Shown: positions 37,821 through 49,291 of the stretch, in pieces
How positions within the stretch are numbered: position 1 is the stretch's first letter
Layout of the letters: the number at the start of each line of letters is the position of its first letter
Assembly: GCA_036346255.1 (NCBI GenBank)
Contig: CM070626.1
Span: forward strand, 13,354,001 to 13,418,000
DNA: 64,000 nt
Direction: 5' to 3'
From: Ampelocalamus luodianensis
Lineage: Eukaryota > Streptophyta > Magnoliopsida > Poales > Poaceae
Position numbers and translations under genes: made by a program
The notes under the pieces: model-generated
The model's database searches: none
What the model was told of the DNA's origin: nothing
What the model saw: only the letters and a program-made list of their open reading frames with translations

Positions 37821-37909
37821 ATTGAATTTAATTTGGATTTGAATTGAGGAATGGATCATTCATTTCTAAATATTTATGTATCATTCATTTTCACATCATT
37901 ACGTTTGGA

Positions 37910-38351
37910 ATATCATCCACTTTAACACTGTGTTGTACCACACACTAGATAGGCTTGTACATGACCAACTGAGGGAAATATGTGGCATGCATATCATATA
38001 ACAACGTACCGTAGCCTTCGAAACGCACACAAGTCGGAGGCTGCGGTATGTTGTTATATGATCTGAATGCCACGTATTTCCCTCAGTTAGTTCATGTACA
38101 ATCTTATCTATCTTATGGTACAATACAGTGTTAAAATAGATGATATTTTTGAATACTATATTGTACCACAAGCTAGATAAGTTTGTATATGAACCAACAG
38201 AGGAAAATATGGGGCATGCAGATTGTATAACAACATACCATAGCCTGCGCATTGTTATATCATCTGCATGCCAAACATTTCCCTCAGTTGGTTCATGCAC
38301 AAGCTTATCTAGTCTGTGGTATAATCTGATATAAAGAATATCATCCACTAT
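37910..38351. repeat. two tandem foldback (hairpin) elements inside the MULE
   Basis: 37910-38146 folds on itself with arms of about 105 bases (left arm includes tagataggcttgtacatgac, right arm its complement). 38132-38351 is a second, related hairpin. The two share end sequences and overlap at the junction. They look like non-autonomous foldback elements. Confidence 0.75.
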
Positions 38352-38844
38352 AAACTGATAAATTAACAAAGAGTGTCCCGATTACAATAAACTCACACAT
38401 ATATCATGTAATGCTTGTAACGCTTCAAATGTCGTCAATTTTATGTATGAACACGTACACTACAACTCCATTGGAAACCCTAATTCTGTTATGAGTACTT
38501 TGTGTGGGAATTCATGAAACCCTAATTTCCAAAATCTAAAATCCAAATTTTTGAGATCTAAATCCTTCATTTTAGAGACAATTTTAGAACACATATATAA
38601 TTATTCTAAAAGGTGCCAACACAGCAAAAAAAATCCCAAAAATGACACATGAAGAATTAGGTGGTGGGGCCATGGCAAGTTGGCAACAAATCTTTCATGC
38701 TCTATTATTGATTAAGGATGATACTTTTAAAATTTAATGTTTGAACTGGTTTGAACTCGCGGATGACACGGGAATCGACAGTTAATGCATAGTACCCTAC
38801 CCCTTTAATTGTTAATTTTCTGCACTTCCCAGTAGTACACTTGC

Positions 38845-39446
38845 AGTAGTCATGTGGTACTAAATTTCCCACATTCCAAATCACATGAAATCATGAAACC
38901 CTAATTTCCTGAACCTTTCGTCCTAATTTTGGAGACCAAAACCCTTAATTTGTCGAGATAATTTTATAACATATAAAATTATGAAATTTTTTTTTACAAA
39001 ATCAAGTCCGCTATGTAAGGATCCTGGAAAAAAAATTCATAATGTTTGGACCTCATTTTCTACATTAAAAAATCCCTAAAAATAATATATTTAAATGAAT
39101 TGTCAAGAAAAAATCAGAATAGATAAAATTTTGAAAAAAATACACAAGCAAATATACTGTGTCTGGAGGCTCCATAAAAAATTTCATAATTTTTTGAGCT
39201 CATTTTCTATATTTATAAATTCCTCCAAAAAAAATACTTAAATAAAAAATTCTGCTATAGTGCCACCGCCACCCGCTGCGGTCCCTAGGCGCAGCAGACA
39301 AGTTGCTGCTGTCCCCGAGGGCAGCACCTAGCTGCTGCCTTCCCTGGGCGCAGCAGGTGGAAGGAGCAGACTATTTGGAATTTTCGTGTAAGGGGGGCTA
39401 GATTTGGAATTTCGGATGAACAGGAGGCTAATAGTGTCCACATTTC
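38845..39446 (-). repeat. MULE right terminal inverted repeat
   Basis: It is the complement of 36529-37129 and ends ctattagg-type sequence gtgtccacatttc at the TSD. Confidence 0.88.
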
Positions 39447-39455
39447 GTAGATAAA

Positions 39456-40861
39456 GAGCAGAACTTGTCGATGTCGAGTGATTCCAGATTCTTCTTCATT
39501 TGCAGCAAGAAATTGCTGCCCAAAGGGGATCATTAAGCCAGTTACCGGTGGCTAAGAGCCTTTCCTTTTCATACAAAAAAGCTTTCGTTGAGTCAAAGCA
39601 TGCAGGACAACTAAACTCAAGATGGAAGGAGTTCACCCCTTTCGTTTCTGTCTAGACGTCAGGAAGCCTTCCTTTTTGTTTCATATATAAATCATAGCCC
39701 TCGTGAGGGAATCAATCATGGGCAGATGAAGTCCCCGTGCTGCTTTTCAAAATATTGATTCATACCGAACTAAGGTCCGCCTATGTGATATCACAGACTT
39801 TTAGGACAACTTCACAGGGTTTCCTGCAATTTGTTGAGTTTTTTAATGTCATTTTTATCTTAGGGAAACCCGGAAAATGCCTTTTTTTTTTTTGCCTCGG
39901 CTAAAACTCGATTGAATGATATCACATGGTCTCACTTTCTTTGTTCGCTAGGAATGGTTCTCCTTCCCATTGTCTTAATTCTAGTTCGACCGGAAGAACT
40001 CCCCTATACCATAGTCTTCCTAAGTTGGTGTTCTAATGATTGTATTTCCAATAGGTAATTTACTGTATGCAGTTTAATCTCCGGTATATATTGGAAGAAG
40101 TCCCGGTCAAGAAGTGATCGAAGTATCAGCTGTGAAATGAATCTACTCTCCGTGCTAGGCTGCTAGCAGTTCACGTACTCTCGGGGCAGCAATGATGGAG
40201 TGATCAACGTTCTTCCTCGGTGCCTCTTGCCTCTTTCCGGGCTTGGTCGAAGAGTTCAGTTGTAAAATTGAGGCTTTAGCGGCCAACAGGATACGGGTCA
40301 AAAGAAGGGGTGTTGGCCTCAAGTGGAATTCCTCAATGAGGTAGTCATGTTGCAAGTGGTAACCCAATTAGTGATTTACTTTGACAGAAATGCACGTAAG
40401 TGATTCAGATATTCTAGTTAGAGTAAAGCAATTTTATTTTCCTTGGTATCAAATTTAGTCTTGTTATTCTATTCAAAGGTATTGACAAACTAATGGAGTA
40501 ATTTCTTTAAGATTATGCTTCCTTGCCCGTGTGAAACATATGTGAGCATTATGTTTTTCCAACAAATGATCCGATTGGAAGAGCTTCGTGAAACCTACCA
40601 TACCTCCAAACAAAAGGAGTCCTTTTATTTCTTTACATAGAGGTTCATCTTCCTTATTACCTTAAGTAAAGGTCCGGAGGTGGCGAACGTGGCCGTTTAA
40701 CGAATGGCCAGTCGTTTATGGTGGAATAGCTCATTTCTAAGGGTGGAGAAGGTGGCAGGGGTGTTTGTGAGTCAAAAAAAAAAGAGAGGGTATAACCTTC
40801 AAAGGCACCATACATTGCTTGTCACACAGGTTGTCTTTTGCTCCTCTCCTTTCGCGACATG
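39456..40861. other. probable organelle-derived DNA, right part; no gene seen
   Basis: It continues the sequence broken by the MULE: tcgtagataaa on the left resumes as gagcagaact on the right. The look is mitochondrial-like up to about 40800. There is no tRNA, rRNA or protein gene I can recognise. Confidence 0.3.
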
Positions 40862-41734
40862 TAGAGGTGGATAAACCGGCTCAGCTAAGCTCAATTCGGT
40901 CAAACTCGTTTGACACATTGGCTCGGCTTGACTCGTTAAGCAAACGAGCAGAAAATGCTGCTCGGCTCGACAAAAGGGCTCAAGTTAGCTTGTTAGGCCC
41001 GTGAGAGAAGCGCCATCATTACTAACAAAGTACCAGATAGACACTACCACCACGAGATCATGACACTCACCGACGAGGCAGCTGCGAGTTGGTTGGAGGG
41101 GGTAGGCGAGTCCAGAGACGGAGGAAGAGGTGGAACCGGACGCGGAGGGGGAGGCGGTGGCGGTGGCGGAAGGTCGAGGCCGAGGCATGTGGCGGCGAAG
41201 GGGACGGGCGGAGAGCGAAGCCAGGCGAAGGCCAGAGACAGAGGGCGTGGAGGCCGAGGCGTGCAGCGGAGGTGGATGGTCGAGGCCGAGGCGGATGGAG
41301 ATGGGAGGCGGCAGAGGGCTGAAGCGGACGAAGGAGGGCAGTGAAGGATCACGCGCGTCAGCATCGGTGCATCCCACACGGGCGATGACACTGTCCCTGT
41401 GCGCAAAGAGCCTATGACGGTGCCGAGTGTGCAACTCCTCAAGATTAGGTTAGGGCTTTTAGATATTGGTTCGTGTTGGGCTCTGTGGGCCTTTAGTTAT
41501 TGGGCTAGCCTTTAGTACTAGTAGTTGTTGGGGTGCTTTTTAATTCAAACGAGCAAAACGAGCTGCTCACGAGATGGTTCGAACTCGGTTTGTTAGCTTA
41601 ACAAGCAAAAGGAGGTGCTAAGCTCGGCTTGATAATTCCACGATTTTGAACTGAGTCGAGCCGAGCCATAAATGAGACGAGCCAGCTCGTGAGCTTCGAG
41701 CATTTTTTTTTCACCCCAATCGATACACACCTAG
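40862..41734. mobile_element. hAT-like non-autonomous element (tentative)
   Basis: The left end tagaggtggataaac and the complement of the right end, ctaggtgtgtatcg, are loosely similar. Both subterminal regions are packed with gctcg/cgagc motifs, a common feature of grass hAT-type elements. No 8-bp duplication is found. The GC-rich interior (41060-41440) gives Gly/Arg frames on one strand and Ser/Pro frames on the other and is probably captured or compositional. Confidence 0.35.
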
Positions 41735-41749
41735 TAATAGACCGTCCGT

Positions 41750-42040
41750 AGATCCAACTTCAAAAAGTATGAAGCACTCAGTCGAGTAAGTCTGCAATCA
41801 AAGTGGATACTTATTCTTGATAGTTAGGTTACCTGATTGAGCGCCCGAGTTTCAATGCAAAATGGCTTCCGCCTCTTCTGAAAGAAAACACGGGAAAAAG
41901 AAATATGGAGCCGTCAGAGGCTTATCTGCCCAATATGACTTCTAGAATTTCTTTCCTAAGCTCAACCAAAAAAGGAGGGGTTGGGGCCTTGCCTCCAGGC
42001 TCAAACTCTATCTTGTGGTAGATTGCCCTCCTCAAAACTA
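41750..42040 (-). pseudogene. relic of a Ty3/gypsy reverse transcriptase
   Basis: The minus strand shows, across frames, IEFEPGGKAPTPPF, ELRKEILEVI, CIETRALNQVT and SASYFLKLDLRTVYY. These align in order with the RT palm start of gypsy elements (PG..P, ELL.KG, DYRALN.VT, GA.YFSK.DLR.GY). Several frame changes and a stop make it a fossil. No LTR is seen nearby. Confidence 0.65.
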
Positions 42041-42485
42041 CTAGTGGATGAAGAGACACGAGGAAGAGCAGTAGAAGAGTGAGCAGACACATATAGATAA
42101 TCCATCAGAAAAACCGCATTGGTCGTGATGGAGAACGAGAGGGAAAAGGGGTTCCTTTCGGACAGTAGTCGTTTGTAGGTTCATAGATACGAGCTTGGGT
42201 AAAAAGGGAGAGCGGGGTACCAATATTGATGCATGGGGAGCTTACAAGGTGATATGTTCTATATCTCTGCAAAAATATATGGGTAATATTTTTTTTTTTG
42301 GAAAACTTCTAAGTTTGATTTTTACAAAATTTTCATCAATTTGTATTTTAACCGGACACGTTGCCTACTTACAATGGCATATTTGTTAGTAGGTGATGCA
42401 TCTTGTGCAAATCACCTTTTCGATGTAAATATACAAACTTTATCTTAAGCTATCCGATCACACGGATATCAGGAGCAGCTAGCAA

Positions 42486-42918
42486 TCTATTTATTATATT
42501 ATTAAAGCGATAAAAAAAGAGGCCACCACATTCTTTCTCAAGGGTTAGAAATTTCCATGTTAATCGGTGGAAAAAGAGAAACATCTATACCGTTGATTAT
42601 GGCGGGTTCAGATTATAACTATTTAGATTAAACGAAAGAGTCCATATTAAATACAATATAGAAATAAGAGTCCATCTCACGCACAATGCAAAAATAGCTA
42701 AAATTTGAAATAAAAAATAAAATAAAATTAGCAATTCAATTTTGATACGAATTTCTAAGTAAAATTAGTATATAAACATAATTCAGAATAAAAAAATTAA
42801 AATAGTAATTGGATTAGTATACGAATTCCAATAAACAATAACTGGAATTCAAAATAAAATAAAATAAAATTAGCAAATTAATTTTGATACGAATGCAAAG
42901 TAAAATTACCAATAACGG

Positions 42919-42969
<51 letters not shown>

Positions 42970-44838
42970 CAATTGAATTAGTATACTAATTCCAACAAAA
43001 AGTAATTAAAAATTGGGGTAAAAATAAAATAGAATTCAATTTGATTTCTATATGAATTCCAAAGTAAGATACTTAAATAAATAAACTCCAGAAACAAAAA
43101 AAAACATCATCAAGTTGATTTCCATATGAATTCCTAAGTAAAATCTGAATAAATACAATTCGAATAAAAATTAAACCAAAAATAGTAATTGGATTAGTAT
43201 ACAAATTTCAACAAAAATAAATTGATTTTGGAAAATAAAATAAAATAAGCATCTTGATTTCGATCGATTTCCAAAGTAAAATCTATGAATAATTCTAATT
43301 CGCATAAAATTAACAATTAGATTAGTTTATCGTTACAATAAAAATAATTAAAATTAGGGACAACAAAAAAAAATTGTAATTTGATTTTCATAAGAATTCC
43401 AAAGTAAAATCTCTTAATAATTAAAATTTTGAATAAATTAAATATAAGTTATAATGAGCATATCGTGAATGGTGTCGGAGGAGACCACGAAAGAGTGTAA
43501 TGACATCGATCTGTCCTACAAGAAAACATTGATCTTCAAGAAAGCGAATAGTCGAGGTAGCGACGATGAAGATGAGAACAATTCTATACTGATCACCTTA
43601 GCTGTTCGACAAGGACAATGTCGTGCTACTCACTGGAGCCGTTGAAGGGAAAAACCGGAGTCAAAGGAGCCAAGTGTTGTGACGACGAATAGTGAGTATC
43701 GACGTTGTTTAAGAAGTCAATAGCCAAAAAAACTCGATAATAGGGAAGACATAACAGAGATGAGTTCAAATTTTGGATTAAAGACGAGCTAGCAACGATA
43801 TGTGATCATCGGGTAGCTAGGAGCATGCCATCATTGGTGAGTGACATGGCGTTACCGGTGATGGCGAGAAAATTCTTCCTATCGTTAGACAACGACTAAG
43901 ATAGACATACCGACATCAGTAAAGATGGGAGGTCATTGTAGTTAGTGAGGAAGCCACATCATTCAGTTGGACAACGTCGAAGAAGATGAGCGACCAACAC
44001 AAGAGAAGATATCAAGCATGTATAACATCGTGCATGTGTATATACATGCATGCATCCTACGAATAGAAGCATGGGGTACAGAAACAAAGGAGCAAAGAGC
44101 TCGGAGTAGAGATAGTGCAACGGTAAGGAATATGCTTAGAGCCACTGGAGAGAGCGCGACGGGTGTCCCGGCAGGGATCGGCGATATTTGCACGCATATA
44201 TATGTAGATGTCACAACGGTCATCATTAAGCGATAATTGGAGAGGGGTAGAAGATAACTATGTAGTAGAGTATTGCATTGAAAATGGTAGCAACTGAGAA
44301 ATATCGATTAAGAATTGGGCTTGCTCTTGAAGGTTGAAGCAGAAAAATTGTAGCGGGGAGAAGAGATAGAAGACACACGGTTTGATGGGACAACTGACAT
44401 AAAGAAAGATAAGTTCAAGGTAGGTCACCCATGGTGCATCGGTGTATACGCGGGCAAAATATTCTAATACTATGTAAACTAATAAGATAATTTTGTTTCA
44501 TACATAATCAATGTATTGCTTGAGAGTATTAGAGGTACAAGTGCATGCAAATATTTTGGAAAAGAGTTAAGGGCAACTACATGATGTATAGATAATAGAG
44601 AATGATTAACTTATTATACTGGTAATTTTCTTCCATTAAAACTCATACTTTAATTACGTTACTTAAGTTGTATTTTTCTTTAAGTTTCTATTGTTATTTT
44701 ATAATATTTATGATATTTTAAAAATCTAAATAGCTACAAGATACGTAAATATATTTTGAAGCGTTTAAGTTTTATTATTTATCACTATGAACTTTAAAAC
44801 AAATCTAGTCGCGCAAATACGCGAACATGTTTACACAG
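42486..44838 (+). mobile_element. Helitron-like element, non-autonomous (3' CTAG degenerate)
   Basis: The 5' end tctatttattatattattaa, preceded by A, has the TC start and style of grass Helitrons. Near the right end, aaatctag is followed by a hairpin at 44809-44824 (tcgcg/cgcga around caaata), then about 12 bases to the expected end, which reads acag instead of ctag. No Rep/helicase ORF is present. The interior is AT-rich and repetitive. Borders are judged by eye. Confidence 0.5.
42700..43450. repeat. degenerate AT-rich tandem repeats, with a (TA)n run at 42923-42967
   Basis: The block attggattagtatac and variants recur near 42803, 42967, 43183 and 43313. They alternate with gaattccaaagtaaaat blocks. 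Spacing varies from 130 to 216 bases, so it is a decayed minisatellite. A dinucleotide TA microsatellite of about 45 bases interrupts it. Confidence 0.7.
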
Positions 44839-45357
44839 AAAGTGCTTGCACTTATTTTTTTCACCAATTCGCTATGGTACTATGCAAGTGCTTAAAAAAT
44901 ATCATCCCTGAAGCTGATGGCTGCTAGTTATACAATTGTTTTTTAATCTTGGTACTATATTTTAGTACCAGTTCAGTAGAAAACTGGTACAGAATTGTCA
45001 CGAGTCTGGACATGATCAACTCACTATTTCACCAAATAGGAGATTCCGCAGAGGAATAAAGCGAAAAAAGATGGCGTACCTCTACAGTATCTACAGTAGA
45101 GGGGTGGGGATACGAGACACAACAGAAGAAAGAAAGAAAAAACAACCTTGAAGTAGGAGGACCGATAATAAAGACGTAAGACGAGTCCGGCTCCGGCATA
45201 GGGAAAAGCGGCAAGCAACGGCCAATAAAGAAACGCGACGTCGCCTGCACTCGCACAGGAAAGGCGTCCAGTTCCCTATTATTATTTCTCCAGCCTGGAC
45301 GAACACCCACACGCGCACACTGGCGACGCCGAGCTCTCCTGCTCTCTTCGCAGCTCG

Positions 45358-45445
45358 CAGAGAGAGAGAGAGACACACACAGAGCAAGCAAGAGCAGAGG
45401 AGGTTGAAGAGAGAGAGAGCTGAAAGAGGAGGAGGTGGAGGACAG
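45358..45445 (+). promoter_or_regulatory. GA-rich (GAGA-type) tract upstream of the MYB gene
   Basis: Repeated gagaga and aggagg runs lie 150-240 bases upstream of the TATA-like box. Such tracts are often bound by plant BBR/BPC factors. A role here is inference. Confidence 0.4.
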
Positions 45446-45595
45446 GAGGAGGCTTTTGTTTGGTTGAGAGGCCACAAACTCCACCACGGCCCAATCAGGG
45501 AGGCTGTGCTTTCTTTAAGCGCTCCCACGGTGGAGGCCGAATCATCTCTGGCCACTTTGGCATCTGCCGGAATTGATACCACCACCACCGCGCTC

Positions 45596-45603
45596 CATAA
45601 ATA
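45596..45603 (+). promoter_or_regulatory. TATA-like box of the MYB gene
   Basis: cataaata lies 113 bases upstream of the first ATG. It is followed by a C/T-rich leader typical of grass 5' UTRs. Confidence 0.5.
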
Positions 45604-45715
45604 CCCCGTCCACAACCACTTCCACTCCCCCCTCCTCCTCCACCTCCCAAGAGCTCGCCTTCCTTTCCTTCTGAGAAGAAAGGCGGAATCTTGGTCGGTT
45701 GTTTGATTGGCTGAG

Positions 45716-46771
45716 ATGATGGAGTCGTGGATGGCGGTTCTGCCGCTGCCGCTGGCGCCCTACTTCGCCGGGCAGGCGGGAGGGTGTTTCTTGCAGGACC
45801 GGCGGGACGGCGGCGTTGGCGGTGGGGCGTGGACGCTGGAGGAGAACAAGGTGTTCGAGGAGGCGCTGGCGCGGGTCGACCGGGACGTGCCGGACCGGTG
45901 GGAGCGGGTGGCCGCGATGCTACCCGGCAAGACGGTAGAGGACGTCATGACGCACTACGACGACCTCGAGAACGACGTCTGCTTCATTGAGGCCGGACTC
46001 GTGCCCTTCCCCCACTACGGCGGCGGCGGCGGCTCCCCGTCCCCCGGGTTCACCCTGGACTGGGACGGCGGCGACGACGCCGCCGACCTGGGTTTCAAGC
46101 GCTCCTGCTACATGGTCGGCGGCAAGCGCGGGCGCGCCCCGGACCAGGAGCGCAAGAAGGGCGTGCCCTGGACGGAGGAGGAGCACAAGTAAGCCCCCTT
46201 ATCAACCCACAGTCTTGAATCTTGATTGAATTGAAGCAATTGATGGATCCGCGGGTCTTCTTGGGAGCTGAATTTGGTGAATTTTTATTGGCTAGGTTGT
46301 TCTTGATGGGACTGAAGAAGTACGGGAGGGGACTGGAGGAACATCTCGCGCAACTTCGTGACGAGCCGGACGCCGACGCAGGTGGCCAGCCACGCGCAGA
46401 AGTACTTCATCCGGCTCAACTCCGGCGGCAAGGACAAGCGCCGGTCCAGCATCCACGACATCACCACCGTCAACCTCCCCGACGACGACCACAGCAACCC
46501 CTCGCCCCCGCCGCCCTCCGTGCTCACCGCCAACTCCACCCACTCCTCCTCCTCCGCCGCCCCGGTCATCTCGGAGCAGTTCGGCGTGCTCGTTGACAGC
46601 AAGCCACCCCCACCGCTCGGCCGGGGTGGGCACCACCACTTCGTGCCTCATCCCTATGGCAACGTGAAACTTGAGGCCAGTAATCCGCACGCCGCCGGCT
46701 ATCACGGCGGCCGCCTCGACGACTCTGTTCTGATGCAGATTCAATGCGGCCAGCTGCAACCTCTCGGTTGA
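45716..46771 (+). CDS. DIVARICATA-like two-repeat MYB transcription factor (SHAQKYF class), one intron
   Basis: Exon 1 is 45716-46188 and exon 2 is 46296-46771, with GT-AG borders (caa|gtaagc, gctag|gttg) in the usual place inside repeat 2. Residues about 36-90 form a SANT/MYB repeat (AWTLEENKVFEEAL, WERVAAMLPGKT, HYDDLENDV). Residues from about 148 form the second repeat (VPWTEEEHK, FLMGLKKYGRG, then SRTPTQVASHAQKYF in exon 2). The Ser/His/Pro-rich C-terminus ends at the TGA. Total exon length is 949, not a multiple of three. The frame breaks at about 46330, where the conserved GRGDW lacks two bases in a G run. Family members are nuclear DNA-binding regulators of development and sugar or stress response. 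The start is the first ATG after the TATA-like box; a second ATG follows immediately. It may be intact in reality. Confidence 0.85.
46189..46295 (+). other. MYB gene intron
   Basis: A 107-base intron begins gtaagc and ends ttggctag. It splits the Lys codon of EEEHK (phase 2). Confidence 0.85.
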
Positions 46772-48335
46772 CCACGATTCTTGCAGCAGCAACCCAGCCA
46801 ACTGAGAGAGCTCTCACCTTTGGGCGTGCGCTAGGAGGGAGAAGCACTCAGCTGCGCCTACGTACGTGCTCCTTGATTCCAGCCAAGAATGGAGTAAAGA
46901 AAAAGAAGGAATCATAAAGGTATGAGCACAAACAATCAACAATGGAGATCAAGTATTCCAGAGATGAGAGGCCAAGAACCACAAGAAAAATTGAGTCGGG
47001 AGTGATGGACATGGCATTTCTGCGTTTCGCCTCTGTACATAAGACCACGACCACGACCACGATGAAATAATTAATTTCCTATTGCTATTGATTAATCAAT
47101 CTCCTGTGCCATGGGAGGCTTGAGCTTGGGAAGCACAGGAGAGCTAGGTACTGTTATTGCACTGCCGTTTTTCATTGTCTAGCCGAGTGACTGTGTGTTC
47201 CAACGGAAACGTGAACTTTACTGAGATAGCATCAAGCATGTATACGGCTGCTTCTCATACGTCGTTGATGGATATAGGAGTGATTTCTCTAGCTTGGTCA
47301 AATATGTGCATGCAGCTTCACAAAATTGTATGAGCTCGTATCAAATCACGGAAGTTGTGAGTTCATACTAAATCACAAGTAACGCTTGATCTATTCACAA
47401 GGATATCAAACACAAAATTTATTCTAAAATTACTTGTTAAGTCTTCCACAGTTACATCCACACAGGCAGAAGAGGATAACACACGAGCAAGCTTCACACA
47501 CACAAACACCAAAGCACAAAATTACACTTCCAATTGAGCTAATTCAAATAACAAACCACACATGAAGAAGCAATGGTTAAAAGTTGGGGGAGGGAAGAAA
47601 CTCAACACGCTACGCATGATTGAGGCTCGTCTATGCGGAACCAGAAAATAAATTTTATGCGGGAGGGCCTCGGCAGGGCCCCTCACATCCACCGTTGCTC
47701 TGCTACAGTATAAGAGGTGGGGGAAGATCGAACGGTAGGGAGGAGGGGAGAGAATTTGCTTCCGTGGAACCATGGCATCGATGCATATCAATTTCACTAA
47801 ACTTTTAAGTTGGACGTACTTTTGGCAAACCACAACCATCTCCTTGACGTACAACTATATGCTTACTGATCGAACAAAGTACGGATCTCTAGTGGTACAT
47901 TTCCACCCAGTACAACCACAATATTCAGAATTGACATTTTGTACATCTTCGCTCCTTATTTCACTCACCAAATCCTCCGAAATTACATCTAAGGCTTCCT
48001 ACAACAAATAATTAAGATCAAATGGCTTCTTGGTTTTGGCTTCAAAGAGAAGACAAATCTAGGCAGTATTTCAAATTTCATTATCGAAAACTAAAGATGT
48101 TTCTACCGGTTGAGCATTTACATGTTTTTATTTTTGTTCATTTTTGCCCTAAGTAATTAAATGAGAAACTTACTACACTTTAGTAATTTCATGAACAAGA
48201 CTCCAGTGCACTAATTTCAGTAACCCAACCATATCATGCAATCAACAATTTCAATAATTCACAACCAAAACAAAGGAAGGCAAAAATGATATTGGCTTAT
48301 GTTGGTGATCATAACAAAGGGGATGATTCAATATA
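46772..48335. other. 3' UTR and intergenic DNA, no further gene seen
   Basis: The first 300 bases are probable 3' UTR (AT-rich tail near 47060). Beyond this I find no coding frame, RNA gene or terminal repeats. The short ORFs on both strands lack recognisable domains. Confidence 0.5.
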
Positions 48336-48340
48336 CAGTA

Positions 48341-49038
48341 TGATGAGTCACGGTGTCCCGATCTTCCGATAGGTTCGATTGGTTTCGTCGTGAGGACGTT
48401 GACTCACAAGAACAAGGAAAATGCAATCTGAATTGTATTGCGAATATGAATGAAGTTCGCAATGTGGGGTTCCTCAAACCGATAAACGGTGAAACTGCAA
48501 AGTGGCAGAATAATCTAAGAAAAACCCCCCGGAACTAGAGGGGAGGCGGCCACTACTTAAAGGACGAAGGGAGGGACGGCGGCACTGTTCATGCGTGATT
48601 AGTGTCGCGTGAACAGTACCCCTCGAAACCCTAGGTGGCCTTATGGGCCAAGGAGGTGGTCAGCCCAAAAACCCTAATGTAGTGTTGATACAAGGTCCTC
48701 GGCCCAAAGTGAGGTGGCGCAGCACCAGATATGAGTGATCTACGACCAGATAATTGGAACTTCCGACTAGTCTAAGGTCCTCGACCAGGATGTAGTCGAA
48801 CCTCCATATGCTAAGACCACGGCGATCAAAACAATCCTACGACGGATGCGATGCGATCGTAGCCTTCTCGACCCCTTCTCGTGTGGTCGATAGCCTCCTC
48901 GACCACTCGGCGGGGCTTGACCACGCGATCGAAGTCGTGTAGTGGTCGTAAGCCTTCTCGATCAATATGTGGTGGAAGTAGAGCGGCCAGATTGGAGGTG
49001 GAGTTGTGGTCGTATCAGAAGGGTTCATGTCCTCATCA
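48341..49038 (-). repeat. element D 3' LTR (left)
   Basis: It is 698 bp and shorter than its partner. A block of about 120 bases present at 52282-52410 in the right LTR is missing here after gaggacgtt. Confidence 0.9.
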
Positions 49039-49055
49039 TCCTCCCCTTCTTGCAT
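49039..49055 (-). promoter_or_regulatory. element D polypurine tract
   Basis: The minus strand reads gcaagaaggggagga directly before the 3' LTR start tgatgag. Confidence 0.75.
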
Positions 49056-49291
49056 TTGAGTCGTCCTCGACTCACGCTCACCCTCCTCCAGCGGCAAGAA
49101 AGTCTTTAAAGCTTGTAGCATTGCATTCACATCTTTCTACAAAATGTTAGCCATTGCAGGTGGAAAAATAGAGAGAACTTTTGAAATTAAAGGTGATTGT
49201 GCATGCATCAAATCAGCAAAGATATATTTTCTCATAGCATTCAGTTTGCAACTCAATTTGCAAGTATAAGTGAAGTATATAGTAGAGTTAT

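Larger units (their letters stand above)
36529..39446. mobile_element. Mutator-like element (MULE), 2.9 kb, non-autonomous
   Basis: Terminal inverted repeats of about 601 bp (36529-37129 and 38845-39446) begin gaaatgtggacactatta. Both sides carry gtagataaa (36520-36528 and 39447-39455), the 9-bp duplication typical of Mutator. The interior has no complete transposase. A minus-strand zinc-knuckle remnant and a pair of foldback elements are inside. Confidence 0.88.

Noticed and set aside
41044..41442. Long GC-rich frames on both strands (Gly/Arg-rich plus, Ser/Pro-rich minus)
   Set aside because: Mirror-image low-complexity frames of a GC-rich repeat with no domain or splice context.
42923..42967. 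(TA)n tract as a functional element
   Set aside because: Ordinary microsatellite within an AT-rich repeat.
46222..46596. Alternative frame through MYB exon 2
   Set aside because: It reads Arg/Pro-rich nonsense. The SHAQKYF frame and splice sites identify the true one.
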